Part shown: positions 1 to 5,734 of the stretch, piece by piece | Position numbering within the stretch: the stretch's first letter is position 1 | Layout: the number at the start of each line of letters is the position of its first letter | Source: Candidatus Hecatellales archaeon B24 | GTDB lineage: Archaea > Thermoproteota > Bathyarchaeia > Hecatellales > Hecatellaceae | Assembly (NCBI GenBank): GCA_001593855.1 | Contig: LUCC01000006.1 | Span: 1-16,637, forward strand | Length of the DNA stretch: 16,637 nucleotides | Reading direction: 5' to 3' | Notes under the pieces: model-generated | What the model was told of the DNA's origin: nothing | The model's input: only the letters and a program-made list of their open reading frames with translations | Database searches by the model: none | Made by a program: the position numbers and the translations under genes

Positions 1-164
1 CCACGTCTTCCAGCCAAGACCTGAGGCTTCAACACAACCTTCCCTTTCAGCTTCCCAGCAGCCTCCTTCACTTCCCTAAGGCTCCCGCACAGTATTCCCT
101 TAGGCGTGGCGACGCCTTCGCCGGATAGAAGACGCTTACCTTGGTATTCATAGAGGCGGACCAA
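1..164 (-). CDS. sucC: Succinyl-CoA synthetase beta subunit-like protein, N-terminal fragment
   Basis: The first 54 codons of a gene that runs off the left edge of the window. Starting from TTG at 164, the protein begins MVRLYEYQGKRLL and reaches VVLKPQVLAGRRG. This matches the N-terminal ATP-grasp part of succinyl-CoA synthetase (ADP-forming) beta subunits, which open with a xLxEYQGKxLL element and carry a KxQVxxGGRGK nucleotide-binding segment. The family converts succinyl-CoA, ADP and phosphate to succinate, CoA and ATP together with an alpha subunit. TTG is preferred because GAGGGG lies about 8 bases upstream and a stop codon lies a few codons before it. The gene is divergent from the tRNA-Asn gene. 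A related acyl-CoA synthetase (ADP-forming) or citrate-lyase-type ATP-grasp chain is possible from so short a fragment. Confidence 0.75.
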   Translation of the reverse strand, partial: MVRLYEYQGKRLLSGEGVATPKGILCGSLREVKEAAGKLKGKVVLKPQVLAGRR

Positions 165-218
165 AACTGTTCCCCTCAGAAGCCTTCACTAATAATAAGT
201 ACTCTCTTCCATAAGAAG

Positions 219-228
219 TAAATTTATG
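219..228 (+). promoter_or_regulatory. Putative TATA box of the tRNA-Asn gene
   Basis: TAAATTTATG is centred about 32 bases before the first tRNA base. With the usual archaeal spacing, transcription would start near 250, a few bases before the mature 5' end. The surrounding 165-255 stretch has no gene and also holds the opposite-facing sucC-like start; CTTATTATTAG on the minus strand (190-200) is a candidate box for that gene. Confidence 0.45.
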
Positions 229-255
229 TTCAGCAAAGAGTTATCATGGTTAGAC

Positions 256-366
256 GCCGCCGTAGCTCAGCGTGGTAGAGCAGCGGACCCTGAAAAGGCA
301 GAAGCCTTCCAGGGGCTGAAGCTGTTAACCCGTTGGTCGACGGTTCGAGTCCGTCCGGCGGCGCCA
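256..366 (+). tRNA. tRNA-Asn(GTT) with a 34-nt non-canonical intron, CCA encoded
   Basis: The exons are 256-286 and 321-366. Acceptor stem: GCCGCCG (256-262) pairs with CGGCGGC (356-362). D stem: GCTC (265-268) pairs with GAGC (278-281). T arm: GACGG-TTCGAGT-CCGTC (339-355). The variable loop is TGGTC, the discriminator is G363, and CCA is encoded at 364-366. After removal of 287-320 the anticodon arm is GCGGG-CTGTTAA-CCCGT, a perfect asparagine loop with U33 and anticodon GTT (324-326). Without splicing, the fifth stem pair would be an A-C mismatch and no loop with U33 forms at the right distance. The intron therefore sits between tRNA positions 30 and 31, inside the anticodon stem, not at the usual 37/38 site. 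Confidence 0.93.
287..320 (+). other. tRNA intron with bulge-helix-bulge splice motif (position 30/31)
   Basis: The splice junctions form a textbook bulge-helix-bulge. CAGC (281-284) pairs with GCTG (315-318) as the central 4-bp helix. The two 3-nt bulges are GGA (285-287, cut after 286) and AAG (319-321, cut after 320). The intron-side helix is CCCTG (288-292) with CAGGG (310-314), continued by AAGGC (295-299) with GCCTT (304-308) around an AGAA loop. On the exon side only two further pairs form (G280-C322, A279-T323), so the outer helix is weak. The motif predicts cleavage by the archaeal tRNA splicing endonuclease. Confidence 0.9.
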
Positions 367-409
367 CAAAAACCTTGCCACTCCTGTTTTCTTCAGGCTT
401 AATCCGTGA

Positions 410-416
410 TTTTTTT
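410..416 (+). terminator. T-run terminator after tRNA-Asn
   Basis: A run of seven T follows the tRNA by about 44 bases. Archaeal RNA polymerase terminates on such runs without needing a hairpin. The stretch from 367 to the next start holds nothing else recognisable apart from GGAGGGG at 431-437. Confidence 0.4.
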
Positions 417-491
417 CCTGTGGATGGTTAGGAGGGGTAAGGCTTTAATATTTTGTGCAAACTCACATATTTAATGTGGAGGGAATACTCA

Positions 492-944
492 TTGGCTCCG
501 TCAGTTTTAGAAGTTTTAAAGCAGGAGTTTCAAGGCGAATATACCCGTGAAAAAGTTTTCTCCTTTGTAAAAGTTCAAAAGGAAAAATACTTCGACGCTG
601 CGAAACTTCTGAGGGAAAACGGGTTTGAAAGGCTGCTAACGGTTTCAGCAATCGACTGGCTGGATGAAAACGAGTTCGAAGTATATTTCCTAGTCTACAA
701 CCCGGCGGAAAACGTCTACGTTAAGGTTTCCACGAGGATTCCAAGGGAAAACCCGGAAATCCAAAGCCTATCATCCATATGGGAGAATAGTGCCATGCAT
801 GAGAGAGAAGTGTGGGAGCTCTTCGGAATAACCTTTGAAGGGAACACCATGCTGAAGCCTTTGTTCCTTGAAGGATGGAAAGGTCCACACCCGTTCCTTA
901 AGGATTTCGACTGGAGAAAGTACGTTAAAGAATTTCCCATGTAG
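492..944 (+). CDS. NuoC-like (30-kDa) subunit of a complex I / energy-converting hydrogenase-related module
   Basis: A protein of about 150 residues of the respiratory-complex I 30-kDa (NuoC) family. It shows the family core: a segment LLTVSAIDWLDENEFEVYF in the first half, then MHEREVWELFGITFEG, corresponding to the conserved ERExxDxFGIxFxGH region, followed by a short C-terminus. In complex I and membrane-bound hydrogenases this subunit pairs with NuoD at the Q-site or NiFe end of the peripheral arm, which fits the NuoD domain in the next gene. TTG at 492 is chosen because GGAGGG (478-483) lies 8 bases before it. The frame is open back to TTG 453 and also offers ATG 474, but both have poorer ribosome sites. 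It is 14 bases from the next gene and surely co-transcribed with it. The usual histidine after FxG is not evident here. Confidence 0.85.
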   Translation: MAPSVLEVLKQEFQGEYTREKVFSFVKVQKEKYFDAAKLLRENGFERLLTVSAIDWLDENEFEVYFLVYNPAENVYVKVSTRIPRENPEIQSLSSIWENSAMHEREVWELFGITFEGNTMLKPLFLEGWKGPHPFLKDFDWRKYVKEFPM

Positions 945-958
945 GAGGCGGAACCCAG

Positions 959-2941
959 ATGAGTTTCTACGCGGAGTTTAGAATGCTATCCGAGAAGGCG
1001 ATGACCTTTAACTTCCCACCTGAAATGCCTCTCACAGAAGTCTTCAGAGGAAGACATGTGCTTGACATGGAGAAGTGCGTGGGCTGCGGTCTCTGCGAGA
1101 AAATATGTCCAAACCTGGCCATTACAATGGTTGAAAGAGGAGAGGCTGACGAGAAGAGAAGCTATCCCCAAGTGGACTATGGCAAGTGCTGCTTCTGCGG
1201 TTTATGCGAAGACATCTGCCCGCGTGAAGCTCTCAAGCTATCCCATTTCCCGTTCATAGTTGTGCTAGGCAGAGACGCGCTTGTTTATCCGCCTGAAAAA
1301 CTTGCTGAGCCCCCTAAGCTGGAGCATCCGGTCCCGCCGAAAATTAAGGGCATTACTAACTGGGCTATCTCAAGAAGCTTCTGGGTTAACTTCTTCTTCA
1401 CCGGATGTTGCTTTATAGAGGCTGCTCCATGGGTTGGCAGCGGCTTCGACATGGAAAGATTCGGAATGCTGGCGAAGGGTTCTCCCAGGCATTCAGATGT
1501 GCTGCTTATAGGCGGATACGTGACGGTGAAAACTCTCCGGAGGATACTTCGCATATACGAGCAGATGCCCTGCCCCAAATACGTGATTACTCTTGGATGC
1601 TGCCCGGTTAATGGAGGAACCTACTGGGACAGCTATAACACCATAAACAACCTTGAAAAGTACATGCCGGTGGACATAATGATAGCCGGCTGTCCTCCCA
1701 GGCCTGAACCAATAGGCTTAGCTGTAGTTTTAGCCATGAACGCTGTTCAAAGCGGCTATATGGGTAAAGAGGAGAAAGTAAACAAGGAGGAAGGATTCCT
1801 AGAAGTTCCGTCGGTGGAAGAAAGCAGGGAGGAAGGAGAATACTCAATACCCTTCGGCCCCCAGCATCCAGCCTCAGGAAACTTCGACGTATACTTCAAG
1901 CTTGAAGGGGAACATGTGAAAAGCGCTAGGCCGAACCCAGGCTATCTTCACAGAGGATTTGAAAAGCTTATGGAGTATAGGACCTGGTGGCAGAATATAA
2001 TGCTGGTCCAGCGCGTGTGCGTGCTTGATGGAGCAAGCTACGAGCTTAGCTATATAGGAGCCGTTGAAAAGCTTGCCGGGGTTGAAGTTTCAAGGAGGGT
2101 GAAGTATCTACGGACAATTCAAGCTGAACTATGCAGGATTCAAAGCCATCTTTTGAATTTGGGGTTGATTGGCGGTGCAACCGGTTTCGACACCATGGTG
2201 AGGATAGCGTGGGGAGACAGGGAGAGAATACTTCTGCTGCTTGAGAAGCTGACAGGAGGCAGAATATATCACATCTACAACATTCCGGGGGGAGTTAGGA
2301 GAGACCTTCCATCAAACTTTAAAGACGACTTCAAAAAGGAAATGAAATACATGCTGAAGCAGCTTGACCTATACGATAACCTATGCTTTAACAACCCGGT
2401 TTTCAACGGTAGAACCAAGGAGCTGGGGGTCCTGCCTGGCGACATGGCTGTTCGCTTGGACGTGACAGGACCTAACGCTAGGGCTTCAGGTGTAAGATTT
2501 GACGTGAGGAAGGCTTCACCCTATGAAACCTACGACGAGTTAGAGTTTAACGTTGTAACCTCAGAAGGTTCAGATGCCTATTCAAGGGTGCTTTGCAGGA
2601 GAAAGGAAATAGAGGAAAGCTTATACATCGTAGAGAACGCTCTGGAGAAGATTCCCGGCGGAAAGCTTTTTGAGAGGAATGCCAAAGGAGGTCTGAGGCT
2701 CTCGCCGTTTTCTCCGCTTCCAAAAGGAGAAACCATACACTGTGTTGAAAGTGCAAGAGGAGAACTCTGCTTCCACCTAGTAAGCAACGGCAAAAACACG
2801 CCTTACCGGGCGAAAATCAGAGGGCCAACCTTCGACAGCATACTGGTCGCCATGCCAAAGGTTCTAGAAGACGAACACGTAGCAGAAATCCCGGTAATCT
2901 ACTGGAGCCTAGACAACTGCCCAGCAGACCATGACAGGTAG
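959..2941 (+). CDS. Fused NuoI-NuoB-NuoD-like protein (2[4Fe-4S] ferredoxin + small subunit + large subunit), Ni-site cysteines altered
   Basis: One continuous 660-residue frame joins three subunits that are normally separate. Residues about 30-95 are a two-cluster ferredoxin (C40, C43, C46, C50 and C77, C80, C83, C87). Residues about 130-270 are NuoB-like, with the cysteine pair C150/C151, C214/C215 and GCPPRP (C245) as ligands of the proximal (N2-type) cluster. A Glu-rich linker of about 25 residues follows. Residues about 293-660 are NuoD-like (GPQHP at 300-304, GYLHRGFEKL at 328-337). The two NiFe motifs read C354-x-x-D357 and C654-x-x-D657, so only half the Ni thiolates remain. The chain ends at R660, leaving no peptide for hydrogenase endopeptidase processing. 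ATG 959 follows GGAGG with good spacing. The likely role is ferredoxin-linked electron transfer with the NuoC protein. No membrane partners lie nearby. An energy-converting hydrogenase-related (Ehr/Mbx-like) complex is the closest known type. Confidence 0.9.
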   Translation: MSFYAEFRMLSEKAMTFNFPPEMPLTEVFRGRHVLDMEKCVGCGLCEKICPNLAITMVERGEADEKRSYPQVDYGKCCFCGLCEDICPREALKLSHFPFIVVLGRDALVYPPEKLAEPPKLEHPVPPKIKGITNWAISRSFWVNFFFTGCCFIEAAPWVGSGFDMERFGMLAKGSPRHSDVLLIGGYVTVKTLRRILRIYEQMPCPKYVITLGCCPVNGGTYWDSYNTINNLEKYMPVDIMIAGCPPRPEPIGLAVVLAMNAVQSGYMGKEEKVNKEEGFLEVPSVEESREEGEYSIPFGPQHPASGNFDVYFKLEGEHVKSARPNPGYLHRGFEKLMEYRTWWQNIMLVQRVCVLDGASYELSYIGAVEKLAGVEVSRRVKYLRTIQAELCRIQSHLLNLGLIGGATGFDTMVRIAWGDRERILLLLEKLTGGRIYHIYNIPGGVRRDLPSNFKDDFKKEMKYMLKQLDLYDNLCFNNPVFNGRTKELGVLPGDMAVRLDVTGPNARASGVRFDVRKASPYETYDELEFNVVTSEGSDAYSRVLCRRKEIEESLYIVENALEKIPGGKLFERNAKGGLRLSPFSPLPKGETIHCVESARGELCFHLVSNGKNTPYRAKIRGPTFDSILVAMPKVLEDEHVAEIPVIYWSLDNCPADHDR

Positions 2942-2967
2942 TGCTCCCGAAGCTTCAATGGTAACCC

Positions 2968-2979
2968 CCTTTTTCCTTT
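2968..2979 (+). terminator. Possible pyrimidine/T-rich terminator after the NuoI-B-D fusion
   Basis: A CCCCCTTTTTCC stretch follows the stop codon by about 27 bases. It is a plausible but weak archaeal terminator. The remainder of the 128-base gap before the convergent dehydrogenase gene shows nothing recognisable. Confidence 0.25.
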
Positions 2980-3069
2980 AACTTAAGAAAAAGACAACTA
3001 CTCTTTCTAGGTCTTGGGCCAGTCTTCTTGCAATTGTTTCCTTTAAGAGATAGCCATCAGCATGTTTGG

Positions 3070-3819
3070 TTAGCAGACTGTCAGGTAGCCTCCGTTCACG
3101 CTCAGGGTCTGCCCTGTGATGAATTCAGCTTCATCTGACGCTAGGAATAGAACGGCGTTCGCTATGTCTTTCGGTAGGCCCAGCCTGCCCAGCGGGTATG
3201 CCCTGACAAGTCTGTCTTTGCCTATCTTCTCTATGAAGGACTGGGCTCCAGGAGTTTCCACCAGCGATGGTGCTACACAGTTCACTCTTATTCCGTACCT
3301 TCCCACTTCCTTCGCGAGGGCTTTGCTGAACATGTTCACCGCTGCCTTCGCACCTGAATACACAGACAGGGTTGGCTCGCCTATTCTGCCGGCGTCAGAA
3401 ATGATGTTTATTATGACGCCGGATTTACGTTCAATCATGTGTTCAAGCACGGCGCGTGTGCAGTACAGGGTGCCGTAGTAGATTATTTTTATCTGTCTGT
3501 CCCACTCCTCCTCGCTTTGCTGCATGAAGTATTTGACAGGCCACCAGGCTGCGTTGTTGACCAGCACGTCGATTTTGCCGAAGGCTTCCAAGGTCTTCTG
3601 AACCATGCCTTTCACTTCTTCCCCGCTTGAAACGTTAGCTTTCACGGCGATTCCTTTTCCTCCAGCTGCTTCAGCCTCCTGGGCGACCTTTTCAGCTTGG
3701 TCTAGGGCGATGTCCGCTATCACCACGCTTGCCTGCTCCCGAGCGAAGGATAAAGCGATTTCCCGGCCTATCCCCGAGGCTGCACCCGTAACAATTACAA
3801 CTTTACCTTTAAATCTCAT
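3070..3819 (-). CDS. Short-chain dehydrogenase/reductase, BadH-like (2-hydroxycyclohexanecarboxyl-CoA dehydrogenase-like)
   Basis: A full-length classical SDR of 249 residues. The cofactor motif is TGAASGIG (11-18). D36 at the end of the second strand favours NAD over NADP. NNA (88-90) follows, and the catalytic set is S141, Y154 and K158 (YSGAK). The C-terminal half carries PLGRLGLPKDIANAVLFLAS and FITGQTLSVNGG. Recalled similarity is notable to BadH of Rhodopseudomonas palustris: the NNAxW region, EWxRxI, SDAxRxG and PLGRLGxPxD stretches agree. BadH oxidises 2-hydroxycyclohexanecarboxyl-CoA in anaerobic ring degradation. That substrate is inferred; 3-oxoacyl-ACP/CoA reductase is the conservative alternative. 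There is no clear ribosome site before ATG 3819, but a TATA-like stretch lies about 30 bases upstream, so the transcript may have a very short leader. The gene stands alone, divergent from the FAD oxidoreductase. Confidence 0.85.
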   Translation of the reverse strand: MRFKGKVVIVTGAASGIGREIALSFAREQASVVIADIALDQAEKVAQEAEAAGGKGIAVKANVSSGEEVKGMVQKTLEAFGKIDVLVNNAAWWPVKYFMQQSEEEWDRQIKIIYYGTLYCTRAVLEHMIERKSGVIINIISDAGRIGEPTLSVYSGAKAAVNMFSKALAKEVGRYGIRVNCVAPSLVETPGAQSFIEKIGKDRLVRAYPLGRLGLPKDIANAVLFLASDEAEFITGQTLSVNGGYLTVC

Positions 3820-3842
3820 GGCGTGTTAAAGGTTGTCTGGTA

Positions 3843-3855
3843 AACTAATAAATTT
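3843..3855 (-). promoter_or_regulatory. TATA-like element upstream of the BadH-like SDR
   Basis: On the minus strand this reads AAATTTATTAGTT and lies about 24-36 bases before the ATG at 3819. Together with the lack of a Shine-Dalgarno sequence it suggests a nearly leaderless transcript. Confidence 0.4.
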
Positions 3856-3916
3856 TTCTCTCTTGAAAGGGGCGCTGGAAAATTAGGGCTCTAAAGCCTA
3901 TAGGTGAAGCTTCAAG

Positions 3917-5206
3917 TTGAAGCTAGGCTTCGACCTTGTCGTGGTAGGAGGAGGGGTAGGCGGTGTCAACGCGGCCCTAACGGCTAAAAACGCTAAGCCT
4001 TCCCTTTCCGTGGCAGTTGTTTCCCATAGGCCGTTAACCTACCCCAGACCTGACCTTTCAGCCTTCATTAAGAACCCTTCTAAATTCAAAGAGGTTAAAA
4101 GATACAGGGTTGAAGAGCTGGAAGCTGTTGGAGTAAAAGTTTTCGAAGGCTGCCGGGCGGTATCCGTCAGCCCCAAGGACAGGATGGTGCAGGTTGAAGA
4201 TACATCGGCAGGTGAGAAATTCCGTTTGGAATATGATAGAATGGTGATGGCGACTGGAAGCCTTCCCGCTGTTCCTCCGGTAGAGGGCCGTAATCTGCCA
4301 GGTGTTTTCACGCTTAAATGGTATGGGGATGCCCTAGCCATTTCACGCCACCTAGCTCCAGGCATGAAAGCCTGCGTTGTAGGAGCGGGGATAATAGGCT
4401 TAGAGGCGGCTGAAGCCTTAAAAACCAGAGGGCTAAAGGTGACGGTGGTAGAGGCGTTACCCTTCATTTTAGGAGGCTTCGTTGAGCCGGACCTAGCTGA
4501 AAAGGTAGCTCAAAGCATGACCCTTCATGGGGTATCCCTCGTGAAGGGCAGCCCGATAGAGGGCATCTACGGCGGGGAAAAAGTTGAATATGTCCTAGTT
4601 GACAGCGTAAAATTCGATGTAGACTTGGTTGTGCTGGCTGTAGGCTTAAGACCGAACACTCTGCTGGCCAGCCAGATGGGTTTAAGCCTTTCCAAGGTTG
4701 GAGCCGTTAAAACCGATAGGCAGCTGAGGTCCAGCCTTAACGGGGTATACGCGGTGGGGGACAGCGCGGAAACCATCGACTACATTACCGGTAAGGCTGT
4801 GTATCGTCCCCTAGGCAGCATCGCTGCGAAAGCCGCGGAAATAGCAGGCTTGAACGCGGCAGGTGCCAGCGAAACCTACGATGGCTTCATACGGGTTCAA
4901 TACGACAAACTGTTCGACCTGTCTCTGGGAAGCATAGGCTTAACCGTGAGGGAGGCAGAGATGCTGGGGGTTCCCGCTGAGGCTGTAGATGTCTCCATTA
5001 AAAAGCAGGGTTACCCGCCTCCGCTTCTACCGGCGAAATCCGTGGTGAAGGCTGTTGTGGAGAAAGGCTCAGACGTGGTAATCGGATGGCAGATGGTAAG
5101 CTACAATCACGCGGACGCCTGGCCTTACTGGGGTTCTCAACTGTTTCTAGAGGCAATCTTGGAAAGACAAACGTTAAGCCAGCTTCAGGAGGTAAAGGCC
5201 GACTGA
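3917..5206 (+). CDS. FAD-dependent NAD(P)H oxidoreductase, AorC-like
   Basis: A 429-residue pyridine-nucleotide-disulfide oxidoreductase-family flavoprotein. The FAD-binding GGGVGG is at 11-16, the ATG motif at 112-114, the NAD(P)H-binding VVGAGIIG at 154-161 and the second FAD motif YAVGD at 278-282. The active-site cysteine used by CoA-disulfide reductases and NADH oxidases (near residue 43) is absent: the stretch is YPRPDLSAF. The protein is therefore more likely an electron-transfer subunit than a peroxidase or disulfide reductase. Size and fold match AorC, the FAD/NAD subunit of the tungsten aldehyde oxidoreductase of Aromatoleum aromaticum. The gene ends 18 bases from the convergent AorA-like ferredoxin gene, which supports a joint role. 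TTG 3917 is the start, with AGGTGA 9 bases upstream. Confidence 0.82.
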   Translation: MKLGFDLVVVGGGVGGVNAALTAKNAKPSLSVAVVSHRPLTYPRPDLSAFIKNPSKFKEVKRYRVEELEAVGVKVFEGCRAVSVSPKDRMVQVEDTSAGEKFRLEYDRMVMATGSLPAVPPVEGRNLPGVFTLKWYGDALAISRHLAPGMKACVVGAGIIGLEAAEALKTRGLKVTVVEALPFILGGFVEPDLAEKVAQSMTLHGVSLVKGSPIEGIYGGEKVEYVLVDSVKFDVDLVVLAVGLRPNTLLASQMGLSLSKVGAVKTDRQLRSSLNGVYAVGDSAETIDYITGKAVYRPLGSIAAKAAEIAGLNAAGASETYDGFIRVQYDKLFDLSLGSIGLTVREAEMLGVPAEAVDVSIKKQGYPPPLLPAKSVVKAVVEKGSDVVIGWQMVSYNHADAWPYWGSQLFLEAILERQTLSQLQEVKAD

Positions 5207-5224
5207 ACGTGGAGTAGCCTAGCA

Positions 5225-5734
5225 TTATACCCCTGAAATCTTCTTCAGTATTTCGCTGAATTTTTCCGCGGCCTTCACCTGCGTTTTCAGGTGGGCTGTG
5301 GTTGCTGGGACGTAGGCTAGGGCTTCCCTGGTGCAGAGTTTAACGCATAGGGGGTCTCCATCGCAGAGGTCGCATTTTACGATTTTTCCGTCTGCAGTCC
5401 ATGAGATGGCTCCGAAGGGGCAGACTATAATGCAGGCCTTGCATCCTATGCATTTTTCCTGGTTAACTATGAGTGCGCCAGTCTTTTCATGGCGTTCTAT
5501 CGCCTTAACAGGGCATACGCTCTGGCAGGGGGCGTCCTTACACTGCTGGCAGGTAACCGGTATGTAGGCTCCCTTACCTTCAAACCTTACAGCCCGAATC
5601 CTCGAATATAGAGGGTTAACCTGTGCTTCATGTTTAAGCGAGCAGGCTGCTACGCACAGCTGGCAGCCGGTGCAGCTGGAAGGGTCTACAACCACCATTT
5701 TCCCCAGGCTTTCACCTTCACTCAAAAACCTCAC
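5225..5734 (-). CDS. Four-cluster [4Fe-4S] ferredoxin subunit of aldehyde oxidoreductase, AorA-like
   Basis: A 169-residue (or about 157-residue) iron-sulfur protein with sixteen cysteines in four sets: C21/24/27/31, C62/65/70/74, C95/98/101/105 and C121/124/130/134. The second and fourth sets have the CxxCxxxxCxxxC spacing of DmsB/HycB-type electron-transfer subunits. Four clusters and about 18 kDa are what the AorA subunit of three-part tungsten aldehyde oxidoreductases shows, where it wires the catalytic subunit to the flavoprotein. The gene lies directly behind the aldehyde oxidoreductase gene, overlapping it by 17 bases if GTG 5734 is the start. ATG 5698, just before the first cysteine motif, is an equally plausible start. 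It could also serve as a ferredoxin-type partner such as BamC in class II benzoyl-CoA reductase. Confidence 0.88.
   Translation of the reverse strand: MRFLSEGESLGKMVVVDPSSCTGCQLCVAACSLKHEAQVNPLYSRIRAVRFEGKGAYIPVTCQQCKDAPCQSVCPVKAIERHEKTGALIVNQEKCIGCKACIIVCPFGAISWTADGKIVKCDLCDGDPLCVKLCTREALAYVPATTAHLKTQVKAAEKFSEILKKISGV

Noticed and set aside
285..296. TGAA after CCC read as a GAA anticodon (tRNA-Phe), or CTG as a glutamine anticodon.
   Set aside because: These readings need a shifted or mismatched anticodon stem, or C at position 33. Removing 287-320 gives a perfect tRNA-Asn arm with GTT and U33, supported by an exact bulge-helix-bulge.
288..314. Strong hairpin CCCTG...AAGGC-AGAA-GCCTT...CAGGG as a terminator or small RNA.
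   Set aside because: It is the intron-side helix of the tRNA splice motif, inside the tRNA gene.
453..491. Longer NuoC start at TTG 453 or ATG 474.
   Set aside because: GGAGGGG at 431-437 is too far from 453, and 474 has no ribosome site. GGAGGG is ideally spaced for TTG 492.
959..2941. A functional group 4 NiFe hydrogenase.
   Set aside because: Two of the four Ni/Fe cysteines are Asp, and there is no C-terminal processing peptide and no maturation genes. A hydrogenase-related complex is the safer call.
3917..5206. CoA-disulfide reductase or NADH oxidase.
   Set aside because: The active-site cysteine region reads YPRPDLSAF with no Cys.
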